From Raffaelea ambrosiae (lineage: Eukaryota; Ascomycota; Sordariomycetes; Ophiostomatales; Ophiostomataceae), in assembly GCA_002778195.1 (NCBI GenBank), contig PCDI01000014.1, positions 576,897 to 640,896 of the forward strand: a stretch of DNA of 64,000 bases, written 5' to 3'. The position numbers and the translations under genes were made by a program. The notes under the pieces were generated by a model. It was not told where the DNA came from, searched no databases, and worked only from the letters and a program-made list of their open reading frames with translations. This document shows positions 1 to 10,160 of this stretch, one piece after another. Position 1 is the first letter of the stretch, and the number at the start of each line of letters is the position of its first letter.

Positions 1-53
1 GTCGGCGAGCGTCTGCTCAATCTCGGACGGCTTGACGCTGTAGAGGAGATTGC
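1..53 (-). CDS. Partial terminal-side exon of an unidentified protein (runs off the left edge)
   Basis: On the minus strand a plausible 3' splice acceptor (…ccaaacag) ends at position 54. It is followed by 17 open codons with GC-rich third positions reading NLLYSVKPSEIEQTLAD after a split glycine codon. The codon choice resembles the real exons in this window and not the surrounding spacer. No upstream exon could be recognised between 54 and 1361, and the fragment is too short to assign to a family. It is reported as a likely exon only. Confidence 0.35.
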
Positions 54-1361
54 CTGTTTGGTGTTGCTTTGGTTTGCCCGTGGCAGAGGGAGGATCAGCA
101 AGCCGGTCAAACAGGGCAACAAACAGTGTTCCTCGGACCTAGATAGATGCGCCGGCCTTCGGACAAGGCAGCGGGCTGGTCCTCGCGGCTGTGGGCGGTG
201 GGCTCCATGTCTCTGTGATGCCCAAAAAGGGGAAAGAGGGTGGAAAAAAAGAGAAGAAAAATGAAGAAAAAAAAAAGAAAAAAAAAAAAAAAAAAGGAGA
301 CAGACGGGTTTTTGTGTCCTGGCTGGACAGCGCAAAGGGTCAGCCTCAACGGACATGGAAAATTGTTTGCATAGTGCGGGGGCGCCCACAACCAATAAAG
401 ACCTGCAGCTGCGTGCACCAAATTTGTTAGTCAGAAGTGGAATCGAAAATTGCACACCAGACTGGCACACACAACAGGGCCGTCCAAAAGAGGCAGATGC
501 GGCGCGAAGAAGGCAGAACAACAGCACAAGGTGTGCGACAACGCAGGGTGTACGACAATCAACAGGGAAACGGCCGCGTTCATAGCTGGGTGCATTGTTC
601 ACTTCTACTTGCATGGCCGGTTTGGCTGTTGTGTATAGTGGGCAACCAAGGAAGCCGGTTCCTGAATGATTCAAAGGGAAGACGAAGCGAGTCGAACAGG
701 TCGCATACACCTTGCTGGGCTCTTTCTTCGGGCAAGAAGGCTGTAGAGAAAACGCTTTGTTTGTATCAGCAGAAGAAAGGGGAGCCCCAAGACATACACG
801 TACGACAGAGCAGGAGGCGTTTCTACTTCTCATTCGCACCACGAAACGGCAGCATTGCCATTCCCATCTACAACCCGAAATATAGCTGCTGCCAATGGCA
901 GTGAATGCCCTCAAAGGAGACGCATTGCACGAGAAAGCGATCTCTCCATAGTCGTATTGCGCCGCAAGTGGTTTGATGCTCGGGCCCTGCCGCCGCATGT
1001 CTCTCAGCCTCGACGTATATGTATAGAAAAGTCCTAGTGCGCTCGTCAACGCAGATCCAGTCTTGGGAAATGTATACAAAATCACAAAGGTTGGTTTCTG
1101 CTTCTTTGGGGGGTTGCCAGTCGTGTTGGCCAACCCGGTCTTTGTCGTTTTTGCCCGGTCCAGCTTTCCGACTGGCCGAACTCGGAGCCAATTCGGATCG
1201 CCCCTACGGTAACTCCTTCCGTCTTTCAAACAAGACTGAAAAAATAAAAAATAAAAAACAATACATAAAAAAGACATCCGGTATATCGCCACCTTTTTTG
1301 GTCTGTATCCCCTTCAGCATCATCGTACGCCCCCCTATTGCCCTCCTATTGCCCCCCCGCC
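54..1361. other. Spacer without a convincing gene
   Basis: Open frames here are short, poorly biased in codon use and overlap each other on both strands. The stretch contains a poly-A/AG tract around 240-298 and AT-rich sequence just before the next gene (1236-1270). It should hold the 5' part of the minus-strand edge gene and the promoter of the cyclodeaminase-family gene at 1362, but no specific element could be pinned down. Confidence 0.5.
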
Positions 1362-2510
1362 ATGGATTCTATACCCATCCTCGACGAGGACGCCATCCTC
1401 GACCTTCTGCTCAACTTCTCCCGCGAGGAAACCCTCGCCTTCCAGGCCATGCTCGGCCAGGCCCTCCAGGACTACTCCGTCGGCGACGAGCGCGCCCTCC
1501 AGCCCGTCCCCGGCCACGTCACGCGCCCCAACGGCCAAAAGTGTCTGTTCCGCTCCTTCACGTCCGCCGACGCCGTCGGCGTCAAGATCATTGTCGATCC
1601 GGCCCCGCCGCCGCCCGGCAGCGGCCTCCCCAAGGACCCCCTGCACGGCGCCATGGTCCTCTGCGACAGCAAGGGCTACCCCAGCGGCGTCCTCAGCGCC
1701 GAGCAGCTCACCGGCTACCGCACCGCCATGAGCGCCCTCATGGCCCTGACCTGGCGCGCCCGCGTCGCCGAGGTCCTCCTCTTCGGCGCCGGCCTGCAGG
1801 CCCTGTGGCACGCCCGCCTGCTGCTGGCCCTGCGCGGCGCGGCGCTGCGCAAGATCACCGTGGTCAACCGGTCGCGCGCCCGCGCCGACGCCCTGGTCGC
1901 CCGCCTGCAGGCCGAGAATGCCCAGCGCTGGCAGTCCCCGTGTGTCCTGGCGAGCCTCGACACGGCCGACCCGGACCACGCCGCGGCCCTGCAGACGCTC
2001 TTCCAGACCGCCGACGCCGTCTTCTGCACCGTCCCGTCCAAGACGCCGCTGTTTCCCGCCAGCTACGTCACGGACTGGCGTCCGGCCAGCGCCGGCGGCC
2101 CCACCGGCTGGCCGTACATCTCGGCCATCGGCGCGTGGATGGAGGACATGATTGAGCTGGACCCGGCCCTGCTGCAGTTCGCCGTCGGCTACGACGGCCA
2201 GACGCACCCGGTCGTGGTGGACGACACGCCGTCGGTGCTGGTGCACACGGGCGAGCTGGTGCAGAGCCAGCTGAAGGAGACGCAGCTGGTGGAGATTGGG
2301 CGGCTGCTGGCCATCCGCGCCGGGCGGGCACCGGCCCTGGCCGAATCGCAGGCGGCAGACGCGGAGGCGTGGCTGCGGGAGGGACTCGTGGTGTACAAGA
2401 GCGTCGGCGTCGCCCTGACGGATCTGGCGGCCGGGCAGGCGCTTTTGAAGCTGGCCAAAGAGAAGAAGCAGGGGACGAAGCAGGGGACCGCAGGAGGAAG
2501 CAAGTTTTAG
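1362..2510 (+). CDS. Ornithine cyclodeaminase / mu-crystallin family protein
   Basis: This is a single exon of 382 residues. The start is the ATG at 1362 in a strong context (CCGCCATGG); an upstream in-frame TTG is not needed. The N-terminal half carries the substrate-side part of the fold, including TGYRTAMSALMAL. The NAD(P)-binding Rossmann half begins with the glycine motif FGAGLQALWHARLLLALRG (G142-A-G-L-Q146), followed by a strand ending in VVNRSRARAD. Family members use NAD(P)H as ornithine cyclodeaminases, ketimine reductases or amino-acid dehydrogenases. Substrate cannot be told from sequence, so 'ornithine cyclodeaminase' should be read as a family name. Length is somewhat above bacterial members (about 320-350) because of a Gln/Glu/Lys-rich tail. 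No neighbouring gene suggests a pathway. Confidence 0.85.
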   Translation: MDSIPILDEDAILDLLLNFSREETLAFQAMLGQALQDYSVGDERALQPVPGHVTRPNGQKCLFRSFTSADAVGVKIIVDPAPPPPGSGLPKDPLHGAMVLCDSKGYPSGVLSAEQLTGYRTAMSALMALTWRARVAEVLLFGAGLQALWHARLLLALRGAALRKITVVNRSRARADALVARLQAENAQRWQSPCVLASLDTADPDHAAALQTLFQTADAVFCTVPSKTPLFPASYVTDWRPASAGGPTGWPYISAIGAWMEDMIELDPALLQFAVGYDGQTHPVVVDDTPSVLVHTGELVQSQLKETQLVEIGRLLAIRAGRAPALAESQAADAEAWLREGLVVYKSVGVALTDLAAGQALLKLAKEKKQGTKQGTAGGSKF

Positions 2511-3774
2511 TGGGATGCAGAAGGAGCTGAAAAAAAAAGAAACGAAAAGAAAAGAAAAGAAAACCCTAGAAAAAGAAATTAGCAAAAAAAAAAAAAAACA
2601 CCGATTTCAGCGGCACACAAGAGTACAACGAAAAGAAAAAAAAAACCCGCATCACAATATTGTATTCGAACGCGTGCACATAGATCATGAACGGGCATCT
2701 GGAGGACACACTGCAGAGAGAACCGAACCAACACCATGGAATATCAGCGGCAATCCTCGTTCTCGTGTTCGCCTCTGGGCTCGTTTTCGTTTGTATGCCT
2801 TTTCTTGCCGGACGGGATGTCTCGCTGACTGGTGTTCTGGCATGTGGACAAAACAAACCGGGAACCAGAAGGCTGTGAATGATCAACGGTCTGTGTGGCA
2901 CCAAAGTAGAGGAACCATCGGAGTTCTTTTGTGTGTGTGTGTGTGCTCGTCAGCGGGTCAGGACTCAAGGAAGTTTCCGGCGGGCATTGTAGGAAATGGG
3001 TTTTAGATTGATACGATTTTTCTTTTCTTTTGTTTCTGCTAGGATTGCTTTCTTTATTTTCTTTATTTTCTTTATTTTCTTCTCTTTTCTTCTCTTCTCT
3101 TCGATCTTTTTGATCTATTTATATGCCGGCTCTATTGTCTTGTTTTGTAATTCTGTCTTTTTTTGTGCGTCAATTCTATTTTTTCTTCTCTTTTAAGTTC
3201 ATTCTCATTTTCTCTCTTCTTATGTCTATCCTTTGTTTACTTCTTCACTTTTGTTCTGTTCTCTCGTCTTTTCTTCTCGGTTTAGTACTGTCCCCCCCAA
3301 AGACACATTTGATAACTAATCATCCATCTTCGACTTCCGGACGGTCCGTTCATTTTTGGTCACACCTATCAAAAGCGGCGGAATACTCCCGGTCCGGCAC
3401 CAACTTGGACCCCGACGCAGCCCTTTTTCACCCCGACACGGTGCGGTCTTTGACAAGACCGAGACCCCGGCTGATCCCATTCGTAGTCTGACCGTTTCCG
3501 CTAAACCCTAAAGGGAAAGTCGGCACCGAGGCCTTTATTTGTTTTGGGCCTCCTTCAGATCAGCGATCCTATTTCACCCTCCCTTGCCCGGCGCCGACCC
3601 TTTTTTGGAACTCCCTCGAATAGAGAGACGAGAGGGAATTGAGAGAGAGAGAGAGACAGAGAAGACGGATTTAGATCTAGTGTCCTATTTTGGGCCACTT
3701 TTTTATACAAGATTTTAGGCACTCGTCACTTTCATACCCCTACCTCGGGCCATTGCTACCTCGTCTCCGATAAC
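2511..3774. other. Spacer: poly-A/GA-rich 3' flank, then T/C-rich leader of the transcription factor gene
   Basis: Just after the cyclodeaminase stop there is a purine-rich run (2516-2600, with A14). From about 3000 to 3290 the plus strand is strongly T/C-rich, with repeated TTTATTTTC units around 3050-3080. The pyrimidine-rich part is typical of fungal 5' leaders and probably belongs to the gene starting at 3775. No ORF here looks coding. Confidence 0.5.
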
Positions 3775-6700
3775 ATGGGCACACCTCCCGCTGCTCTTAC
3801 TGCGACTCTGTCGACCCTTTCTTCCATGGCGACTCCTCCAGGGACTGCCGCACAGTCAATGCCGAGACCTGCCTTCCGCCAAAACAGCCACAAGTCCTGC
3901 GATTCATGCAAGAGTCGCAAGGTCAAGTGCCCGAGTGAGTGAAGACTGGTTTCAGATAAATGCACGCCAACAGGACAACACATACAAACAAAAAAAATTG
4001 ACTGCAAGAATACAAAGGAATGCTAACAAACGTCCATCAATAGACAGTAATTACCCTGGTCCATGCGGGAACTGTGTGGTAGGTGCTTTTGCTTCTTCTC
4101 CTTTCTTTTCCTTTCCTTTCCTTTCTTATCTTTTCTTTTCTTTTCTTTTCTTTTATTCAAATTCGTTGTTTTCCCTGCTTGTCTCTCAGTCACTCACTCT
4201 TGCAGAGACGCAAGACGCCATGCCACTTTGGCACCAAGAAAGTCCCGCGAAGAAATGGTGAGAACTGGGTGACTGACCTGTCCATTCTTTCATTCTTTCT
4301 GTATTACACAGAACACGTTCTCTGACCCCTGGCCCAAGTCACAAAACATCTCCGCCTGCAGCAGCTCGCATCAGCACCCGCAGGCCCGTCCCCAGTGTCC
4401 GAGTCGCAGCTCCAGTACATCGATGCGCCACCGGCATCTCCACGGCTGCCGCAGCCGGCAAAGGCGGCCAGACCAGGCAAGGTCAAAGTAGACAGGCTCG
4501 ACGACAGCGAAAGCGAAGGTTCCAATGAGCTGCACAGTGAGGCCCTGGGCTACCAGTCGGCCATCCCCAGACTCCACGTCGACCGTCTGATGTGGCGGCC
4601 GGCGGATGTGTCCCTCGGTGGACAGGAGGAGTGGGAGTTCATCCGGGTGAGTTGCACGATCGCAGCTGTTGACTGCTCTTCTCCACACAACAGCGTGCTG
4701 ACTCTCACAGGGAACTGGCATATTCGGTACGCTCACCGCCTACCCTCCACAGACATGAAACTCAGCCGTCGCGATTGCTAATCACCCCCCCAGGCGGCAG
4801 CTACAGTCTGACCTTCTTCTCCGACACCCGCCTCAAATCTCTGTCCCGGTGTCTCCGGAACAACAAGGTCAACGATGTCGTCCAGCGCATCAACGCCGTC
4901 ATCGCCGGCCGTCTTCGCCGCTCAGAGTCCTATTCCCAGCGCTCGCTGTTCCAGCCGTCCCCGGGCACGGCATCGGCTGACAACAGCAAGGCCGGTGGTC
5001 CCAGTCCACCACCGGCCCCGGATCTTGTCGTCGATCGCGCGTTCGCCGATGCTTGCGTCCGGTGCTACTTCGAGCGTGCCCACTCGACACAGCCGTTCCT
5101 GGACCGCGAAGCGTTTGAGGCGCGCGCCGCTGATCCGGATCTGACCCTCCACCTCGCTCGCAACAAGGCCTGGTCCGCACTGTACCATAGCATCCTCGCG
5201 GTCGGCTGCCTCTACACCGACACCGACCAGTCTTCCAGCTTTGACCCAGAAAAGGGCCTCCCGTGGAGGCTGTACGCAGTCGCTCTCGCCAACTTTACTG
5301 ACCTGCTCCTCTTGCCCGACGCTTCCCTGCTCGCCCTCCAGGCGCTGACCGCGATGGCCACGTACGGCCTAGGCGTGGCGTGCATGTCCATTGAGCGCGT
5401 CATTCTGTCCGAGGGCGCGCGCCGCGCCCAGAGCCTCGCCAACATGTATGCCCTCAAGGGAAAGTACCCCCCCGCCGGATCGGCAAACGAAAACGGCGCC
5501 ATCGTCTCGGAGAACCCTCCTGCCGTTACCCCGACCACCGCCACCAAGCTGGCCTCTTCCTCGCGCGCCGCGTTCCAGCGCACGTTCTGGGTTCTGTACG
5601 GCATCGAAAAGTTCATGAGCTTCCACTTCGGCCGCAGCTCGGCCTTTGTCGACAGCGACATTGCCTGTCCCATCCCGACTGTGCCCAACAACCCGTACTT
5701 CCTAGTTCGTATCCGGTATGCGCGGCTGCTGTCGCGGACTTACGCATCGCTCTTCTCTGCCAGTGCCACAGTAGCGGCCGCCACCAGCGGAGTCCCCCGG
5801 GGCCGGTCAGCGGCCGAGAGCCTGATCGTCGTGGAGCAGCTGCTGGCCGAGATGGAGATGTGGCGACAGTCGATCCCGGGGGGCGAGAAAGGGGGGCCGC
5901 GGCCAGCGCGCAGTGAACTTTGCGGCGGGCCTGTTTCTCTGCCTTCCGCGTCCTCGGAACCCACCTCCTTGGGGAATGCAACACCCCGGAAACGACCGTA
6001 CATAGCCATGGTCAACGACGTGAGCATGCGGTTCTCTGTGCTGATGCTGAGCTACATGTACCACAGCCTGGCGCTGATTCTGGGACGAGCAAAACTGTAC
6101 CATTTGAGCCAGCTGCCGTCCGCAGAGACGGCCGCGGAGACAGCCGAGAACCGGCAGCAAAAAGCAGCATGCAACCAGGCGATCTTGTCAGCGGCGAGGA
6201 TCATTTTGGGGCTGACACCGTACATCGAAGTTGAGGCGTACACGCCATTATGGTGAGTGGGTAGTGACGACAGATGAAGTTAAAAGGGGAGAGGACAGGA
6301 AGAAATGCAGAAGAAGAAAAAAAAAAGAGAAAAAAGAAGAAAATACCCCAAGAGAATGGAAACAAGAATGAACGGCAATACTAAAGGAGCACTGCAGCTT
6401 TTCCTTGATTCCCGCTGACTTAGCCCTATCAGGATCCTCTGCCTCATCCCCTTGATGGCTTTGTTTGTCCTCTTTGACGATGTCATCCATCACCCCGACA
6501 GCCCGGACGTCGCCGCCAACCTGTCGCTCCTCGACATTGGAGCCGGCTACTTCAACCGCATTGCCTACACGAGCGGCAACATCCTGCCGGGCTCCCTGAT
6601 CTCCGAGTTTGCCTACATCGCCCGCGAGTACATCCGAGACCACCAGCATGGCCGGAAGCAGGAAGACATGCCGAGCCAGGCCGACGGCCCGACACAACAT

Positions 6701-6924
6701 CCGAGCCAGATGCCGGCAACGCAGGCTCTTGGTCAAGGCCCAACCCGGCGCCCACATGGACAGCAGCCTGGCCTGGCCAGCAGTGGTGCGCAGCAAACCG
6801 CCGCGGCCCCATGCGACATGCGCCATCCTGCTGCTGTTCCGCTGGCCGACATCACATCATCTCTGAACCGCGCCCCCCTGCCCACGCCGCTCGACAACAA
6901 CAGCCCGGTCACGACCACTGCTGT

Positions 6925-6955
<31 letters not shown>

Positions 6956-7213
6956 GAGGGCGGAGACATCGACGTCGAGCCGGTCGTGCAGTCGACCATG
7001 GCGCTCCCACCCAGCGGCGGGGCGACGCCGGTCAGTCTGGCCATCACGGACTTGATGGGCGGCAATTTCGGCCCGACACTGTCGACGATCCTGCCGGATC
7101 TCGACCCGGTCATGGGCGACGGAGAAGAGTATGGCGGGACGGACGTGATGGGGCTGTTTAGCTATTTCATGCCGGATGAGGAGCCGGCCTTGTTTGACCG
7201 GTTTGTGGAGTAA
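3775..7213 (+). CDS. Fungal Zn2Cys6 binuclear cluster transcription factor
   Basis: Seven exons join in phase: 3775-3934, 4044-4078, 4206-4257, 4339-4646, 4711-4726, 4794-6252 and 6433-7213, giving 936 residues. The DNA-binding cluster is complete across the first two introns: C42-x2-C45-x6-C52-x8-C61-x2-C64-x6-C71, with the basic stretch KSRKVK. The long sixth exon and the start of the seventh hold a fungal-specific transcription factor middle domain; the tryptophan codon split by intron 6 continues into ILCLIPLMALF. The C-terminal part has a Gln10 run (6926-6955) and an acidic tail, as expected of an activation region. Intron donors are GTGAGT, GTAGGT, GTGAGA, GTGAGT, GTACGC and GTGAGT. The fourth exon start is the least certain: the nearer acceptor at 4311 would meet an in-frame TGA at 4321-4323, so the acceptor ending at 4338 is used. 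Target genes cannot be inferred. Confidence 0.85.
6926..6955 (+). repeat. CAG repeat coding polyglutamine in the Zn2Cys6 factor
   Basis: Ten consecutive glutamine codons, nine CAG and a terminal CAA, lie in the last exon of the transcription factor. Such runs are common in fungal activation regions and vary in length between strains. Confidence 0.9.
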
Positions 7214-7788
7214 ATAGAGAGACGGTCGACCATTAGTTGTGTTGTTGTTTTACACGTGGCCCAATCGGCCAACAGTTTGGCATGTTCAGACAGATCGAGA
7301 AGGAGCAAGCCTCCTGCGTACTTTCCCCCTCTGGCCTGTGCCCCACTTGGGCAGCCTTGTAGTGTGAGTGGCCCTGAAACGGCGCGGCAGCGCCCAAGAA
7401 CGGAAAGTGCGGGGGGCGATGACGAGACAGTGCAGTGGATAATTCAATACGAGGGTGGTCTAGACTGGACAAGCCACAGGGAGAAAGAGGGGCAGCAGCC
7501 GCGTGCTAGACAAACAAGAATGAAGCATCGACGTAATCAGGCGTTTGTTCCTTCCCGGAACGGACGCACAGGTATCTGGTTAGGTAACACTTGGGCGATA
7601 TTCTTTTAAATCGCTCTTTCTCTCCTCTCTCGATCTTCTCCCAACGTGCCTTTCTGACTTTCCAACGTTCTTTTTTTTTCTTCTCTTTTTTGACATTCGC
7701 TTCCACTTTTTCACTGTCTTCGTCCCCCCCCCCTCTCCCCGACATCGCTCCACCTGTTCATTTCTTGTGTGTCAGTCCACCCCCAACC
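7214..7788. other. Spacer with pyrimidine-rich 5' leader of the AMMECR1 gene
   Basis: From about 7610 to 7780 the plus strand is almost pure T/C (runs of CTCTCTC, T9 and C9). This is the usual look of a fungal promoter-proximal leader. The in-frame codons upstream of the ATG at 7789 have no coding bias, so the frame being open there is treated as chance. Confidence 0.55.
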
Positions 7789-8595
7789 ATGGCCACCATC
7801 GAACACTGCCTGTTCTGCTTCGAGACGCTAGCCGCCCGCCTTGAAAAGCGAGACGCCCTCAGCCTCGAACAGGTCGAGCAGAAATACGCTGCCTACGTGG
7901 CCAGCCGCAAGCAGCAGCAGCAGCAGCCGTCCACCAAGACCATTCCGGCTCTCGAGCGGGTCGCGGGCGACGGCGGAAACGGCGGAAACAGTTCGTCCGC
8001 CTCGTCCGCGTCGGCCAGCAGTGCGTCGCTGGGGACAACCTCTACGTACGCCTCCACGGCCGCCTCCTCGTCGTCGACGTCGCTTCCCGACTCCCCCCTC
8101 TTTGTCACGTGGAACACCACCGAGGACGAGCCGGCCGGCGAACACGTTCTGCGCGGGTGCATCGGCACGTTCGAGGCGCAGCCTCTCGAGGAGGGGCTGG
8201 AAACGTATGCGCTGACGGCGGCGCTGCGGGACACCCGGTTCCGGCCGGTGGCGCGGCGGGAGCTGCCGTTTTTGCAGGTCGGCGTGACGCTGCTGACCGA
8301 CTTTGAGCCGGCCGCGGGTGGCGTGGAGGACTGGACGCTGGGCGTGCACGGCCTGCGCATCTCGTTCGTGGCGAACGGGCGGCGGTACGGGGCGACGTAT
8401 CTGCCGGACGTGGCGCCCGAGCAGGGGTGGACCAAGGAGGAGACGCTGGTGAGTCTGATGCGCAAGGCCGGGTGGACGGGCCGGAAGGACCGGTGGCGGG
8501 AGGTGGACGTACAGGTGACGCGGTACCAGGGCAAGAAGGCGGAGCTGTCGTACGAGGCGTACAAGGAGTTCCGGGCATGGGTGGATAGCCAGTAG
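7789..8595 (+). CDS. AMMECR1 family protein
   Basis: This is a single exon of 268 residues. The start is the ATG at 7789 (CAACCATGGCC). The AMMECR1 domain is clear: the family's signature hexapeptide LRGCIG is residues 121-126, followed by the conserved alternation of strands and helices up to the C-terminal YKEFRAWVDSQ. Family members are found from archaea to man and yeast (Yor289w). Their biochemical activity is still unsettled. The chain starts at MATIEHCLFCFETL, and a low-complexity Ser/Thr/Ala-rich loop of roughly 40 residues (about 62-100) plus a short Gln run interrupts the domain. That is an insertion relative to the compact archaeal form. The identification rests on the intact signature and full-length match. 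Confidence 0.9.
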   Translation: MATIEHCLFCFETLAARLEKRDALSLEQVEQKYAAYVASRKQQQQQPSTKTIPALERVAGDGGNGGNSSSASSASASSASLGTTSTYASTAASSSSTSLPDSPLFVTWNTTEDEPAGEHVLRGCIGTFEAQPLEEGLETYALTAALRDTRFRPVARRELPFLQVGVTLLTDFEPAAGGVEDWTLGVHGLRISFVANGRRYGATYLPDVAPEQGWTKEETLVSLMRKAGWTGRKDRWREVDVQVTRYQGKKAELSYEAYKEFRAWVDSQ

Positions 8596-9212
8596 GCGGG
8601 GAGAGGGTGTAGAAAGAGAATAATAGAAGAGAGGACGTGTTCTACGGCTGGTCTGTTAGACGACAGGGGCAGAGAAAGAAAGCCATCGTCTGTCTCTTTT
8701 TTCACATCTGGTCAGGGCGATCTGGACAATGTCCTGTCAAAATTCCTAACAATTCAATTCATATCCATCCATCCATTTTTTCCACCTTTTCGGCTTTTGA
8801 ACATATTAACAAAGAAACAGAAAATGCACAAGACAAGAAATACATAACAAAAAGCATCCACACATCAACATCCGAGAATGACGCCTTGAGGAAAGAAACA
8901 CCAAAACGCCAAACCAGCCCAGTGCCGCCGGGCAACTCCCCCCCCTCCCTTTGTCGTTCGCTGCCCGAGGAATCAACCGTCCAAAAAAAAATCTAAAGCA
9001 AAACCAAACAATGGAAGATCAGCAGAAAGTAGGCACGATGACCCGAACCAACGCATCTGACCGCCGTTCCCGAGCCACCCTCTACCCGTGTCCATTGTCC
9101 AATGTCCGTCCATATACCCTTCCCATCCCATATATATCCGGCACACATGTATATCTGTAATAGTTATTATATATCCCACCCCAAATCCATGTCGGTCAAG
9201 TCCGTCAGTACG

Positions 9213-9243
<31 letters not shown>

Positions 9244-9245
9244 CC
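8596..9245. other. Spacer between convergent AMMECR1 and Ras-like genes, with a (TC)n run
   Basis: This is the 3'-to-3' interval of two convergent genes. It is AT-richer than the flanking coding sequence and contains a perfect (TC)14 microsatellite at 9213-9240, immediately next to the stop of the minus-strand GTPase. Nothing coding was seen, but a short 3' exon of the GTPase could hide here (see findings). Confidence 0.5.
9213..9240 (+). repeat. (TC)14 microsatellite
   Basis: A perfect dinucleotide run of 28 bases lies five bases past the stop codon of the Ras-like GTPase, in its 3' flank. Confidence 0.95.
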
Positions 9246-10160
9246 TCACCAACACCGCAGCGCTTTCCAGAACCCGGGGCCCTTGTCGTTTCCAACCAAA
9301 TTGTTGCCGTTATACCGCGGCCCCCGCATGCCCACTTGCCGCGTCTCGGTCTTCTCGTTGCCGTCTCCCGAAAACCGCGACATGCCCACTGCGCCACCAC
9401 CTCTCGTACCCACTGCGCCACCCGCAGTGTCGGGCAGCGGGCTCAGTGGCTTGGTCACCCCGCGACGGTCCATCTGCCCCGGCTGCAGGTCCGTCACGCC
9501 CAGCGCGGCCAGCCGACGCGCCTCCACGACGCGCCGCACAATCAGCGCAAACGTCTCCTCGATGTTGACTTCCAACCGCGCGCTCGTCTCCATAAAGCCG
9601 CAGCCCCGGCGACGCGCCCAGTCCAGACCGCTTGCGGCGGAAACCTGGCGGCTTTCTTGCAGGTCGCACTTGTTGCCCGCGACAATCTTGACCGGCGCCA
9701 CCGTGCGGCCGCCGCTGTGGCCGCCCGAGCCCCGGCTGGCGGCCGCGTCTTCCAGCAGCAAACTCACACCGGCGGCGCGCGCGCGCGTGGCATTGTCGAG
9801 GCGCGTCTCGGCCTCCATGTCGATCAGATCGTTGAAGTACTGCATGGCATCGAGGGAATCGCGCGAGGTGATGTCGTAGACCATGAGGAAAGCATCGGCA
9901 CCGAGGTTGGAGGAGGCCCACATGCCGCGGTACTCTTCCTGCCCTGCGGTGTCGGTGAGGCTGAGGTGGTAGGTAACGCCGTCGATGCGCCGGGTGACCG
10001 AGTAGGAGTCCTCGATGGTGGGGTCGTAGTCAGAGGTCCACTGGGAGCGGACGAGGCGGAGGGTAATGGAAGACTTGCCGCAGCCGCCATCGCCGCAGAT
10101 GGTGATGGAGATGGGCACCGGGGTCTGGTGGTCCCGGGAGACGGATTGTGTGTGCATCAT
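9246..10160 (-). CDS. Ras-like small GTPase with insertion and no visible CaaX box
   Basis: A single visible exon of 304 residues starts at the first ATG of the frame (10160; a second ATG follows at once). All five G boxes are present: G1 GDGGCGKS (residues 23-30), G2 effector YDPTIEDSY, identical to the Ras effector core, G3 DTAGQEEY with the catalytic Gln, G4 NKCD and G5 ETSA. It should bind and hydrolyse GTP and act as a membrane-signalling switch. Two things are unusual. First, some 30 extra residues rich in Gly, Ser and Ala sit between the FNDLIDMEAE helix and the NKCD strand. Second, there is a long Gly/Arg-rich tail that ends KALRCW, with the cysteine second from last, so no CaaX prenylation box is visible. 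A GTGAGG donor overlaps the stop, so a short extra exon is possible. Ras superfamily membership is sure; the subfamily is not. Confidence 0.85.
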   Translation of the reverse strand: MMHTQSVSRDHQTPVPISITICGDGGCGKSSITLRLVRSQWTSDYDPTIEDSYSVTRRIDGVTYHLSLTDTAGQEEYRGMWASSNLGADAFLMVYDITSRDSLDAMQYFNDLIDMEAETRLDNATRARAAGVSLLLEDAAASRGSGGHSGGRTVAPVKIVAGNKCDLQESRQVSAASGLDWARRRGCGFMETSARLEVNIEETFALIVRRVVEARRLAALGVTDLQPGQMDRRGVTKPLSPLPDTAGGAVGTRGGGAVGMSRFSGDGNEKTETRQVGMRGPRYNGNNLVGNDKGPGFWKALRCW

